Positions 12,207 through 24,306 of a DNA stretch of 64,000 bases are shown here, one piece after another. The stretch's first letter is position 1; the number at the start of each line of letters is the position of its first letter. The notes beneath the pieces are model-generated. The model did not search any database, had not been told where the DNA came from, and saw only the letters and a list, made by a program, of their open reading frames with translations. A program made the position numbers and the translations under genes. This DNA is from Tyto alba (lineage: Eukaryota; Chordata; Aves; Strigiformes; Tytonidae): positions 6,197,501-6,261,500 of the forward strand of contig NW_024881278.1 in the NCBI RefSeq assembly GCF_018691265.1, given 5' to 3'.

Positions 12207-13320
12207 AAAGAGAATTAGACTAATTTAAAGCTTTAGTTGAATAGGAAGCAGAGATGTAGTCTGTCATTGCAAGCACTTGCACCTCATAGCTCAGGGTGAA
12301 CTGAGGGAGATAAAGAAAGGAATGTAAAACACTATGGAAACCAACCTCTGGAGACTTAATATTCTGATCAGCTCACCTCCGAACATCTGGCTCTTAAATG
12401 TTCAAGCACAAAAACAAGAGAGCTAATGAAAGCAGTACATATTATCTCTCCCATCAATGTACCTCACAAACACCTGCTAAAATTAAAATAAATTGAATCT
12501 TGATTGCTGATTAAGTACCCCTTCTTTAGCTAGATATTCTGTCATTATTTGCCCTGGCGCACAATGCATAAACTGATGAAAAGCTTGTGGTGGGCTGCAG
12601 CAGCAAAGGTTGATAAAAGACGATTGAGACGTAGATGCATGTAAACTGCAGCACATTAACTTTATGTACTCTAGCCCTCAAAAAGTTAGTTTTAAATTTT
12701 TTCCTCGTTTCCAGGGCAAAACCAAGTTTCATTGAAAATGGCAAGCACATAAACTGAACACATTTTTTCTCCAGAACTTTCACATCCCAGAGAAGAGTTG
12801 ATAGATGGACCTCACAGTATTTACTAACACCACTGCCCAGCTACTGAGCTGAAAAATCTCTCTGAACAGTATGACTGTGCCTAGTGTGCTTTTTAGGCAT
12901 TATCAAGTATGTGTGAAGACTTTCAAGCAGTTATACATGTATGCCCATGAAAAAAGAACACAAAACCTGTTCAGGAATGTATGGCCTCTATTTATCTTAA
13001 ATAGATGCTTAGGCAATGGCAAGAGAAAGGTTATATAGTTTACTGCCAATAAACTAGGGGAATGCTCTGCTTGCACACTTCAGGCAGGATAAAAACATCC
13101 ATTAGGATTTTCATCACACCAATATAAATACCCTCCTACGTGAACATTGATGACAGATGTGTGGCTAATCTACCATGTTAACTTCATTTGAGAAGTTGTG
13201 GTTTTGTTCAAACTTTATTAGTTAAACTTGAAATGATCCCAATACATTTTAAGTCAGTATTTAATCTAGTTTAAGTATGTTTCCAGATATCATAAACTCT
13301 TCAGACATCATTGTGTTTAC
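12207..13320. other. Unannotated non-coding stretch
   Basis: Nothing recognised; there are stops in all frames apart from short chance openings. Confidence 0.45.
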
Positions 13321-13357
13321 TATATATATATATATATACACACACATATATATATGT
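13321..13357. repeat. (TA)n(CA)n compound microsatellite
   Basis: Nine TA units, four CA units and further TA units form a symmetrical dinucleotide tract. Confidence 0.95.
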
Positions 13358-14141
13358 ATTCATGTAAATTTCACTGTTAAAATAATCAACTTTTATTTGA
13401 CTCATGGTTCTCCGATAATCAAAAAAGAAAAAAAAAGCAACTTGACAGTGTGTAAATCCTTCTTAACAATAGCATCTACAAAACCTGTTTCTTGACTGAC
13501 AATAAGGTCATAACAGCACATATGTTTGGCATATGTATTTCATCAATGGTGATTATAATGTGAACCAAGAATTAGCTTCAAAATGATGGGTTAGTTAAAG
13601 ATCTGGAAGAGGACATTTAAACAAAAGAAAAGAAATGTCCTGAATCACTTACTATAGCTTGACTTTTTTTTTTTTTTTCCCTTATTGCATTCTAAATTAT
13701 TTAAATATACTATTAGACATCATATTGGAAAAAAACAGATGTTTTCTAATTATGAACTGATTTTACAGTGTGATGGTGTCACATATTTAAATTACAAATA
13801 CACATTTTTAGCATTCCAGCTGTGCTTTACAAGAGTTTAATGTGCTTCTTGTGATATGTCACATTGCACCTGCCTTTTAAAACTCCTATAAATGTAAAAC
13901 ATTAGCCAAGCACAAGTATTAAGACATGCTGATGAATTCTAAAGATTTTTAACATCTTATAGAAGATGAAATTCATATAAAGATTTAATAATGAACTAGC
14001 TAAATGTTTATTTAAAATAACATTTACAAATATTTTAGAGAAGTACCAAATGGGACTGATGACTTGTGTGTATGTACTTAGACAGTACAGAGAATTAAAT
14101 TTGTGCTCTTCTGCTCCTTTTGTACACAAGGTATTCTGCAG
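13358..14141. other. Unannotated non-coding stretch
   Basis: AT-rich sequence with a T-run at 13664-13678. The right end (about 14102-14141) is pyrimidine-rich and forms the acceptor of the next candidate. Confidence 0.45.
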
Positions 14142-14572
14142 TAATCTATCAACTAATGAGGTTAAATACTGATAATACAGTAAAATTTTGTAGGAAGTCA
14201 GTTATGCTCTTAGCCACTACACACACAGACATGGACATCAGTTACAGTATTATCAATGGGAGAAATACTGGCCACAGCACAAGAGCTATTCGTATTCTTT
14301 CCAAAACAGTCTATCAGTTCGGAGCTTTCCAGCTGACAGGACTAGAGATAAACAGCAAAAATCCCAGCCTAATGTCTCACATGAAATACATTAGAACTAT
14401 CTGCCTTAGCACTGGCTGGCCATATGAACTTGAACTTCCTATTTTATCACCCAGAGTACTCCCTGTTGATTTACATTTACTGCTCCCACAAAGTATGCAT
14501 GTGTCTATCTGTGACTCCATACGCACAGAACCCAACATACGTTTAAGGCTATCAATATCTAAAGAAGAACAG
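14142..14572 (+). other. Candidate 431-nt coding exon, unrecognised protein
   Basis: This is one of the two longest open stretches in the window and it is bounded by splice-like signals. A pyrimidine-rich lead (CTCTTCTGCTCCTTTTG) ends in either ACACAAG (14130) or TTCTGCAG (14141). The right edge is AAGAAGAACAG|GTAAAT, a good donor at 14573. With the CAG acceptor the first two bases finish a codon, 143 codons follow without a stop and the exon ends on a codon boundary; an in-frame TGA lies 12 bases past the donor. The predicted peptide has no signal peptide, membrane segment or motif that I know. It includes SMHVSICDSIRTEPNIRL before the final KEEQ. No partner exon was identified, and local base composition alone could allow such a frame by chance. 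Confidence 0.25.
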
Positions 14573-15017
14573 GTAAATTGTCAATGACAATGCTGTTGAT
14601 AAACTAGGGTGATGATACATTTCTGGGAATAAAAGAGAAATAGTTTTGAGGAGGACAGATTTTAAACTTTGAAGTAATTAGCTTGTGATTCACAGAAACA
14701 TGACAATACAGTGGGAATATACACAGCTATTTATTGTCTTGTACACTCCCTAGAAATAACAATTATTGGTTTAGATTTGCATGCAGGTATAAAAGGAGAG
14801 AGAGTGTAAACAACTCGTAGAGAAAATGTAACACTGTAGATGCACCTTTTAAACCTCTTCTTCTAACAACAAAGAAAGAAGAAACTTTTGAAGCGCTAGT
14901 CTTCTTATGATTACAAAGACGTATTAAAGAATGTTGTAGACAAACATAGCTGCTCCTTTAGAGCTGGTTACTAACTGCACACTTTCTAAACACACTCAGG
15001 GACCTACTCATTAACAG
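14573..15017. other. Unannotated non-coding stretch
   Basis: Nothing recognised. Confidence 0.45.
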
Positions 15018-15090
15018 TCTAATCCCACCTCAAGTAAATTAAAGGAAACTTTTGCACTGACATCAATAGGAACTGGCACAGGCTCTACCA
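15018..15090. repeat. Old partly palindromic interspersed repeat
   Basis: Traces of ATCCCACCTCAAGTAAAT, then AAACTTTTGCACTGACATCA, then GGCACAGGCTCT resemble a repeat with the core 'CCATTGAAGTCAATGG' and ends of the type 'GGATCAGGCCC', which I recall as widespread in bird and turtle DNA. The copy is badly worn. No transposase or SINE promoter is visible and I cannot name the family. Confidence 0.45.
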
Positions 15091-18000
15091 ACATGCAAAA
15101 CTCATCGTAGTTCTCTGTACTTGATCCCTGTCACTGAAGGGGGCTGGCAGAAAGGGGACTCACCCTATCTTCCTGCCTCCTTGAAAAAGCACTGCTGTTC
15201 CATGTACTGTAATGCAGCACAGAAATTATTTTCCCCCAAATGAGACAGCTGTCTTCTTCTTTGCAACCTCATCTGGCATCACAGAGCCCTCAGCATGCAC
15301 GCCGGCTCTTCACCCGCGCAAAAGATGAAATGGCAAAGGGAAAAGCGAGAGGAGGGCAGGGAAAGCCCGATGGGAGACATGACAGTGAGGCAGTTGTGGT
15401 AATCAAACTGTTGTGATGTATTTTAAAATGTAAGATTTTAGCAGCTACACATAATCATACCTGCAATTCAAAAGCTTCCATGCACTTAAGTGTATTTGAG
15501 AATAAATGTGAGGGCATTTGGACTACATAAAGTGTTATAAGTCCTTTGGACACATTTTACAGAGACATTTTCAGGGCAAGGCTGTGTTACAAAACAGAAC
15601 GATTCTTCCTCAGGAGACCTTTCAAAGATTCCTACTTGAGTTTTGACATGTGCTTTTTGTTTCAACACTGCATGATGCAGTAGTCTTTGTCATATACTGC
15701 AGTGTCATAAACAGGCAGATAGAGATCATGTATTCTTTGCTAGAGGTAAAAAGTGGATGCTCTGCAGATCTCAAGATTTTCAACCAGTCATTAGGGAAAT
15801 TACTTCTGCTTCCCTGCCATGAAGTTCTTCATACATGCAGCAAAAATTCTATGCTCTGTGCAGGTTAAGTAATTTTGCAACAAGTTGTACTTTATGCAAT
15901 ACACATACTAGAGGCAGAATAACTGCTTTATGTGCATCTTTCTATTCTGTAGCACATTAGGAAAAATAATGGAATGTTTACCTTGCATTTTGTACAATTA
16001 ATTTCTTCCAGACTAATTTTGGAACTTAATGCAGTCTAAAAGCAATAATACTTAAACAACAGAAAATTCTCCAAACTATCTGAATTTCTCTAGTCTTGTG
16101 ATTTCCAATTGCCAACAATACTTTAAATTTTATTAAACATGCCAAGCCCATTTTACTCTATTTCAAATTACTTATGTAGGCTATCACTCTACGTCATATG
16201 CTTACAGTAAAATGATTAACAACAGAAGACAGAGCTAGGATAAACCAAATTCATTCCAGTAAGGGATCTCAAGTCAAGCTTTAAATTTTTATTTCCTTTT
16301 TGAAAAGCATGCTATATTTTTACCCCACTTTACCTTGATAAAAAAAAATCTGCAGTTGGATTACTCCATGCCAAAGAAAGGGTGAGTGAGACTCGCCTTC
16401 TTTCTTGCACCATCAGGAAAGGCAAAAGGATGGATAAGATGTGAAGAAGCTCATACTATGTCAGGTGTTTATGGAGTATACTGTCCCACTCGATTTGCCA
16501 CTTGTATGCTTTGCCTATCCCAGCTATAAGACAGAGGAAATATATTGACCCAATTTGCAAAATACTTTAACATACAGTATTTCAGATGCATGACAGATAA
16601 ATGATACTTAGATGCTACTGGACCTACCCTAATTCCCTATTAAGTCAGAACTTTCTTATTGACTCCATTTGGAAGAGTCAAGTTCATGGTCTTTCGCAGG
16701 AAGAGAGGGTCTTTAATTAAGGGGTTTCTATGCTTGTTCGTGAGATAATATATATGAAATGCAAAATTCTGATTAATTCTATTTTTTGCTCTAGGATTTG
16801 GCATGTTAGACTATCATCCCTAACTCTTCCATGCTCTTTTATTAACAGAGGAAAAAAAGAAATCAAATCTTCAGCCCATGTTCCAGGAATGCTTTGTCTG
16901 GGTTTTCATGCTATTGCTTCCTGTATCATGGAAGTAATATCAAATTGAAAATATTTCTGTTCAGCAACTTCAGCAACTCTAAATGAAGAGAATCCGTAGT
17001 TTATTGGCTTTCAATGCTTGAGCAGGTTAAGAATGTGTAAGCAAGAAAGATTTCATTTAGAAAGAGAAGTGAATGTCCATGATACCAATAGAGACATTAA
17101 GAGAGATTAGGCCATCTTCATAAACTACTTTTCAGCTACTAGATTATCAAAAATAATGAATGCCACTAATTAAAGGAAACAATTTTTGAAATAAAGAAAA
17201 GTCATTTTTAACTCGGTAATAGCTCATGGATATAAAATTGTATGATAACCAGTAAAATGGTTTTTACACTGTTGTACTGAAATAGGCATTGACCAACATT
17301 TGCTTTAGAGCCGACAGCCATTGGGTCACACTCTACACACAGAATAACTGTTGTGAATTTGGAAAAAACACTCCGCTAAACAGATATTCAAAATTTGGCT
17401 TAGAAAATACTTGCAGCTTTCCATGAACTACAGTGTGGTTGCTGCCTCTATAGACATCAGCTACACTTCTCAGAAAATGGTGAGAACTGTACGTAATTTG
17501 AGGTGAATTAAGCACCCAAGCAACTACTCAAGAACCATTCAAAATGTTTTTAAGGGGCAAATAATGATCCTGTAGGCAAATAAGGAAACAATATCAAGTG
17601 CTTAGAAAAATAAAAGAAGTATGGTTTGAGGAAGATTTTGTGACAGGAATGAAGATATGTTTCGCCCACATTTGTTGCCAGGTTTGAAGACTGTGATTAA
17701 AATCTGATTAATTCATTCAACTTCAAATGTATCAGGTTTTTTCAAATTTAATTTTGAAATCTCACTGCCTTCATTTTAAGAGATCAACAACTTCTGAATG
17801 AAAAGGCACAAAAAAATTAAAGATGCTTGAAATTTACCTGCTGAGTAACAGCATTACCCTTGTGTCATGTTACGGTACTGAACCCAGCTGGATCACAGCC
17901 ATTCCGCTGGTCAGAAAAAGCACTGGATGTTTTGTGTAGTTGCTTCTGAAGAGACCTCAGAAGCATCTCAGAAGCTTAGCCTACTACCAGCAGTTTAGCC

Positions 18001-18985
18001 AAAGCCTCTACAGAGGTAACACAGCTCCACACACTTCCATTTTAAGCCCATGAAGTAGCCATTCAACTGAAGTGGTTTCTGCAGAGGTGCTTCAGAAGTG
18101 CTCTGCAGTGGAGAACTGATCCATAGCATGGTCTGCCTTCGGAAAAACTGGATTCAGGGCTTTTTTCCCCAAAAAAAGGCATCTGTCAATAAAGAGATAG
18201 GCTTACCACTGATGTAGAGTGGCAGAGGGAGGTTGGTGTCAGTGAAACTGTGGTGATTTATCCCTATTGAGGATCCCAAATGTATTGAAATTTCATTCAT
18301 TCAGTCTGCTAACAACATTCACCTTAAGCCGGTATCTTCCTTTGACGGGGAAAAATAGTAAAATGCAGGTAAAAAGTCAAATATTCAGAGTCATGATGAG
18401 AGAGATAATCACTTTACAGTGTGAATGACAAATGCCATAAAAAAAAAAAAATAGCCAACAAAATATGAATTAAAAATAAAGCCAGAAATTACCATTTTAA
18501 GAATTTTTAAGATAGAACACAAAGAATAACCTAGAATTTCTAAAGCATTGGTAAATATGAACCAATTACTTATTATTTCATTAAAGTGGAGATGGGAAGG
18601 ACCAATTCCTAACTCTCAGTGCTTGCCTCCTGGGGTCCTAGATAGCTTTTCCTGTCAAATTAAAAGGGAAAAGAAGATAAATAAACATGAGAAATTAAGA
18701 TTGTCTAGGTGTATGAAGGAGAAAGGAAAGAAGCAAGGAAATAATGTTCCACAATTATTACCAGAGCTAAGAGAAACAAAATTACTTGATCATAAATTCA
18801 GGATAATCTGGTTTTCTTTATGAGTTTCCATTTTATTAATGAAAGGAAGGTAACACCTTAGTGTACCCGGATGAATTAAAATGCCTATTTGTAGAGGCAA
18901 TCCTCCATAGGGGTCTTTAATAGAATCTGTGAACAATTCTGGAGTCAGATAATTTAGCTGTAAAAAGGCAATATTAATAGCTCAC
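15091..18985. other. Unannotated non-coding stretch
   Basis: Unique sequence. A slightly GC-richer patch lies at 15120-15380. Around 17890-18130 there are clustered CAGAAG/CTGCAGAGG-type words. A minus-strand donor-like site (CAGTG|GTAAGC near 18205) has only a weak acceptor. No gene is called. Confidence 0.45.
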
Positions 18986-19007
18986 CTCTCTCAGTCCACA
19001 GACCAGT
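18986..19007 (-). other. Candidate 22-nt micro-exon
   Basis: On the minus strand a strong pyrimidine tract and acceptor (TTCCTTCTTTCTACTTTTGTCCAG) lie 22 nt before GAGAG|GTGAGC, a strong donor. Neuronal micro-exons have this layout, with a tight acceptor and very short length. Twenty-two nucleotides would shift a reading frame. It could equally be a chance acceptor beside a chance donor. Confidence 0.2.
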
Positions 19008-19326
19008 CTGGACAAAAGTAGAAAGAAGGAAATATTGACGTGAAAGACTGTGGGGCTTATTTGCATTATCATAACTTCCATGCAGCCAAGAAGCTTCACA
19101 TGCAAGCAGTTCTTTTTAAAAAGGGGAGAAAGTCGACAAACACAGAATCTGTAAATTCTCTGTCTGCCTTGTTTATCAAATGCCACATACACATAGAGCA
19201 AGCTTTGAAGAGAAGCGAGCTTGGAACAGAAGAGTATTAAATACCTGAAAAGACTGGCTTTTATTTATTTAAAAACTGCAGCAAGTCTACTTTAGAGCAA
19301 CTTCTCTCAGCCAGTATCAGCACTGA
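19008..19326. other. Unannotated non-coding stretch
   Basis: Nothing recognised. Short overlapping open frames lie on both strands at 19040-19240. Confidence 0.4.
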
Positions 19327-19411
19327 GGGGCAGATCCTCAACTGGTGCAAACAATCCTATTTACAACACCGAACTCAGCTGAGCTGTTTATACCAGCTGA
19401 GGATCTGTCCC
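19327..19411. mobile_element. Palindromic, MITE-like old repeat
   Basis: The left arm 19327-19352 starts GGGGCAGATCCTCAACTGG. The right arm 19385-19411 ends CCAGCTGAGGATCTGTCCCC, which is its reverse complement with three mismatches and one extra base over 26 positions. About 32 bp of loop separate them. Terminal inverted arms of this length and the absence of coding sequence fit a non-autonomous DNA-transposon remnant. The 'ATCCTCAGCTGGTGTAAA' wording is one I recall from many sauropsid loci, but I cannot give the family name. No clear target-site duplication is visible. Confidence 0.65.
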
Positions 19412-20626
19412 CAAGGCTCTTAGCATTAGCTCTATTCAGCTTAAATCTAACAGCCTCTGGTCAGACTTTGGGGGATTTCTTTTTTGTTGTTTTGTTCTAC
19501 CCCTGATATGTGGTCTGCTCCTGTGGTTTGCGAGAAGTTGGAATACAATACTCTCTCCAAGTCTTCAGTACAAAAAAGTGGGATAGTATTTCACAGACTT
19601 TTTTTCATCTCATTATTCTAAAAAAAAAAAAAAAAAGTCTTCTCTTAAATGTAATTGTTCAAACACTTCAACTTAACTCCTCAGCAGGATTAAATACACC
19701 TGAAAAAATATCCAGGTATTTTATCTGCATCAGCTCTTGAAATGAAGTTCCCATAAGTTTTAACAGTCTTTGTCCTAGAAAATGTATGTATATCACAAAT
19801 GTAACTTATTTTAACGATTTATCCTACTGAAGAAGACTGACTTTGACACTGTAAAATATTTATTTACATCCTAATTTTAAAAGGGGTTTTTCTCAATAAT
19901 TTTTTAACCTACTGTAAGAGAATATATAAAATATATAAAATATCTTCTCTCGCTTAATTTGGACAAATCTGACAAAGACACTGCTCATGAAAATTCCAAT
20001 CAGATCTTATTAGCTGCAGTTAAATTCCATACATGGCAGATAGTTTCTGTGAATAGAAATATGAGGAGGAAAAAAACGAGATGAGAGGAAATAGTTCAGC
20101 CTACCTATGGGTACCTGCTACTGCCTATACTATGAAAATAGGATAATTTCAGCTTTCAGAAAATCAGGATTTTTGTTATTTGGGGTTTAAAATGGCACCA
20201 ATGCTCTCTTTTCAGAGAAGAGGGTTGCAAGAGGCAGAAAATTTGTTTACATCAGCCCCTGGCATCCTTCATGTTTCATAAAGATCAAAATGATGATTGG
20301 TGTTGAACATGGAGAAGAACCACAAAACCACGTGTTTACTAAGGAACTGTAAGAAGAACTGCTTGGAAAGTTTCAAAAACAGTATAGAAAATTGATTTTT
20401 TTCAACTCAATCAAGTTGGTTTTGATGATGAACTGGTTTTATGAGTAAGACTGGAAGAAAATTATTATCGAAACAATAAATATTCTAGCCTGCTGATTTT
20501 TCTGTTCTATATAATAGTAGTTCTGGTTCATTCCTCCCCATCCCTATTCCTCACCTTTTCTGCAGACTGAGTTCTCCAATGAGATTTAATCTCCCATGAT
20601 GAGACTGCCCCTCCTTTAGCAGGGTT
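19412..20626. other. Unannotated non-coding stretch
   Basis: AT-rich unique DNA with a 17-A run at 19620-19636 and an ATATAAAATATATAAAATAT patch at about 19922. No gene was seen. Confidence 0.45.
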
Positions 20627-20690
20627 AAAAAAAAAAGGGGGGGGGGGAGAGAGAAGAGACAGAGCAAGAGCATAAGAGCACACACACACC
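20627..20690. repeat. Compound A10-G11-(GA)-(CA) low-complexity tract
   Basis: Ten A are followed by eleven G, GA-rich sequence and a short CA array. The G-run and the purine bias make the plus strand more than 40 nt of nearly pure purine, a possible triplex- or G-structure-forming tract. Confidence 0.9.
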
Positions 20691-21346
20691 CAAATACTTG
20701 AGAGAGTAATATAGCACATGAGGAAGAGGATCCTATGTAAGACCACAGGTACGTTATCTGCAACTCCATGTAGCCCTCATGGCAATATAATGAATTACAT
20801 TAACTAAAACATTTTGATTTTCTTGTGAAATACTTAGAATTTCTCTTAAAAAAAAAAAAAATCTCACAGCCTGCTAAAAGAATTATGCAAACCTTGTCTT
20901 CTGACTATATATCTATTCAGAAAGTAAAATATAGGATGCTTCCCTAACCAAATATGCAAACAATTGTTCCACTAGTACAAGAATGGTATGGATGACCACC
21001 AAAATCTGATTTCAAAACAAATATCACTACAAACAAGCCCTCAAAACTTGTGAGTGATCTTTAACATATACTTCTGGAATTTCTTATTTCACAAATGTTA
21101 TTCGACTTTGCAACAGGCAAAAAATTCTCCCATTCTCAATTACAGTTTAGTAGAAATGAAAACAAACCAAATCTGGCATATTATGACAAATTTAGTTTTC
21201 TTCTATGGTGAAGGTGAGGGTGAAGGTGACAAGCAAGGCTTAATCCACACAGAAATGACTTTTGGGAAAACCTGCTAGTGCAGAGTTTGAACACACACCT
21301 TGCAATGCAAGCGGCGAATAAACCCCATGAGTCTATCCCCCTTCAG
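20691..21346. other. Unannotated non-coding stretch
   Basis: A 13-A run lies at 20849-20861 and a small GGTGAA/GGTGAG tandem at about 21207-21229. Nothing else is recognised. Confidence 0.45.
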
Positions 21347-21402
21347 AATAGGGAGCTACTATCATGTTGCAATATGATGGATCCATTTTCATGAATAGAC
21401 AG
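21347..21402 (+). other. Candidate non-coding exon (56 nt)
   Basis: The acceptor TCTATCCCCCTTCAG (ending 21346) and the donor GACAG|GTAAGC (21403) are both close to consensus, making this one of the best matched pairs in the window. All three forward frames contain a stop inside the 56 nt, so any transcript using it would be non-coding or would be truncated by it. A further long pyrimidine tract and acceptor follow about 60 bases downstream (TATCTATTCAG near 21457). Confidence 0.25.
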
Positions 21403-21599
21403 GTAAGCAGTAAGTCTACGTCTTTTTCTTTCTTCTTTATTTTAATATCTATTCAGTCTTGTTATTGGGCTATTATGTTTTGCTGTTGCAATTTAAACCT
21501 TTTATCAGAAATAAATCTTTGAGTTCTATTATCTTGTAACAATTCTGTAGGGACATGCATTTCAAAAAGCTGTAAGATAAAAATGAGAATGAAAAGAGC
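21403..21599. other. Unannotated non-coding stretch with pyrimidine tract
   Basis: CTTTTTCTTTCTTCTTTATTTTAATATC leads to an acceptor-like CAG near 21457. No donor is paired with it. Otherwise nothing is recognised. Confidence 0.35.
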
Positions 21600-21870
21600 C
21601 TTTTTTGCAGGCCACTATTTAAGTTTTCACACCGCTACATTACGACTATAATATAATATCTTTAATAATAATTCATTACTATTCCATAATAAGCAAGGAA
21701 CATGTTATGCTATATTAATCAACAATTCTGTTTTGCTAACTTATTAAAATCATTCATTTGAAATTGCATATTATTTTAGTGCCATCTTGTAGCTGATTTA
21801 TGATGACTTAAAGTTTATTGATAGTTCCTCATTCGCTAGAGACCTTGTGAAATTTGCAAATCCTGTTGAT
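21600..21870. promoter_or_regulatory. Possible conserved non-coding element
   Basis: A dense run of AATAAT, CATTCATTTGAAAT, TGATTTATGATGACTTAAAG and TTTATTGATAG-like words, with no microsatellite and stops in all frames. The texture matches developmental enhancers in vertebrate gene deserts. No conservation evidence is available here. Confidence 0.22.
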
Positions 21871-24011
21871 TCTTTCTTAAATCTACTTTTAGTCAATACA
21901 CTGTCACTAACCTACTGGTGAAAAACACTTGACGCAATTTAAGCATTCGCTGGCTTTGGGATTTTTGAAAGTATTATTCCAAAAGAAGAAGATAGGGAAG
22001 AAATAGATGAAATAAATGAAACTAGTTGTGAAATCTGGAAGAAACCTGCAGAATTGCAGAAACATGAGGAATCTGTTTCTTCCTGAGCCAGCATCAATGA
22101 TTCATTAGCCACTTGCTAAAACTCAATAATCAGTTCATGAATTGCTGAGTTCAACCATTATGAAAACAATATACAGAATCAGTAAATAAGGGCCTCTGAT
22201 GAATCCGCTGTACTGTATACCTTCTGGAAGAATAACAATAGAAAGATCCAGAATAAAAGTAGAAAAAGGAAGCAAATGAATCCAATAAATCATATGGAAG
22301 CCTAACTTTGTTCTGCATATATGAATTTACTCTGTGAATCCAACTGCTTTATAAGCTCTACACACCTGTTTTTTCAAAAATGTGTTCATTTTCAAAACCT
22401 GAATTTCAGATGCTGTTGTAACATGCTAATTCTCAGAATGAAATGTAACAGTTTGGGTTTTTTGGAGGGGGGGCTATTTTTTTTTTTTTTTTTTAACATG
22501 TTCTGAAGTCAGAAAATTCTCTCTATGTTGAGCAACAATGGTAGAAATATTTTTCAAACGCAGCAGTATGTTCTCACTGTCATGCCTCAGAAGAAATCCC
22601 TTGGGGGTCAAGATCTGTGCATGTAATACCCACATAGAAAATTAAGCCTCAGTTGACTCCAACAGAAAAAAAAAAATCCCAAACCCCACCTCTAAGAATA
22701 TCTAAGCATTGTTTTGAAATTATAATTAACACGATCATTTTTAGAGTTCTAATATTAGTTACACACATTTATGCCAAAGCTAAATTTGATATAGTCAGGG
22801 ATTTCTTTAAAATGCTGGACTGGAAGATAATGAGTTTCACAAATTTCTCCAACACTCAGGAGAATGCAGGATCTCCACAGAATCTCAAGACCAATGCATC
22901 TTTCTTTCTCTGAATTGAAACCCTTGCTGCCTCTGTTTTTTAAGTTTAAACATGGAGGTTTGCTTCTGTGAACGGGGTTCCAAAGGCAATAGAAAAACCC
23001 TTCAGTCCTGTCCAGCGTGTATTTTGAAAAATTTAGCTTCCCTAAGGTCTTAACAAAAGGAAATTCTACTTGTGGGAAGAGATGATTAATCCGAGACGCT
23101 CCAATGTGCTGTATGTTGTAATGATGAAAAGGATGCTCAACAGGTCTAAGCCTTTCGAAGGGAGGGTCTTACTCATCTTTGCCTAGGTGTGGTTCATGAA
23201 GCATCTTTAGCTCTTGACATAGCAGAGGGCACCTCAGAATAATACAGCCTCTCTCCAGGGAACAAAATGAATTTCCAAGCCTTTTCTTTATCAGGTTAAC
23301 ATTTGACAAGCTTGCTTTAATGCTCTCATTCTCCCCAAGTATCTCAGATGAGGAGGACAGAAAAAGTTTGAGGCAGAGAAAGACAGAAGGAAAAGAAATT
23401 CAAGATTTTCAAAACAGAAAGCACACTTTCTCTCCTTGCTGCAGACATCAGGTAATGAGTACAACTGGATGTACTGTGAATTATTCTAGAAGCTTGGGCC
23501 AAAGAAAATGGGGTTTGCTCAGCTTTTATACACAAAGACATACACAAAATCTTCTGAAATCTTATCACTTAGGTGTATGGGCTGAAAATTGAGTAATGCT
23601 TAAATCCAAGTGCTCCACAGAGCCAACAGAAGTCTATTAGTCCACCTCCCGCAATGCATTAATTTTCCTACTATTGAATTATTATTTACGTGATACCATC
23701 AGTGTGCACAAACGTGCACAATCCTTTAAAGGAAACTAAAGGTGTAGCCCCCATCCAGAAGATCTGCCGTTCTATGTTCATTCTAATATCGATACAAATA
23801 ATGGAACACACTTTTGCTCTCTAAAATGGCAGTCAAAGCAAATTGGGCATTCTGAGCTGGGCTCTGGCAGCCTTTTGTATTGCTTTCATTAGAGTGTCAG
23901 ACTCTAAAAAAATAATGTGACAAAGGAAGGGTGTCTGGTGAGCTGGCAATCATACAACGTCTAAAGATCTGAGCTCTTCTGTAATGATCATATGTGATTT
24001 ACAGAATCAAA
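21871..24011. other. Unannotated non-coding stretch
   Basis: A G7 run followed by an 18-T run lies at 22466-22494, and an A-rich run at about 22665. Otherwise this is unique sequence with short chance open frames and no recognised gene. Confidence 0.45.
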
Positions 24012-24062
24012 GGGTCAAATTCTGCCCTCAATTACGCACCTATTGCTAGGTGGTACACCACC
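24012..24062. repeat. Possible end of an old interspersed repeat
   Basis: GGTCAAATTCTGCCCTCAAT followed by TACGCACC resembles the 'AGATTCTGATCTCAGTTACAC' end of the worn sauropsid repeat group. Only one end is legible. Confidence 0.35.
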
Positions 24063-24253
24063 ACATGGCACGTGAATTAGAGAGATTATTATATTTCCAA
24101 AGAAACAGAAAAATGGTCTGTGGCCTTCAAAGTAACAAATTCAGTGTTGATCCTATATTAAAAAATAACATATAAATGTACAAAAATGTCAATGCATCTT
24201 CAGTGCTTTTCTTTTTAGATATAGTTGGAGCAACAGAACTGCTGCAGTCTCTG

Positions 24254-24306
24254 TTTCTAGTCTAATATTCTGCACTTCTAATATATTTCTAGTCCATTAT
24301 TCTGCA
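24254..24306. repeat. Short direct duplication, 32-bp period
   Basis: A 21-bp unit starting TTTCTAGTC and ending TTCTGCA occurs at 24254-24274 and 24286-24306 with 19 of 21 bases the same. It is a small tandem duplication. Confidence 0.8.
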
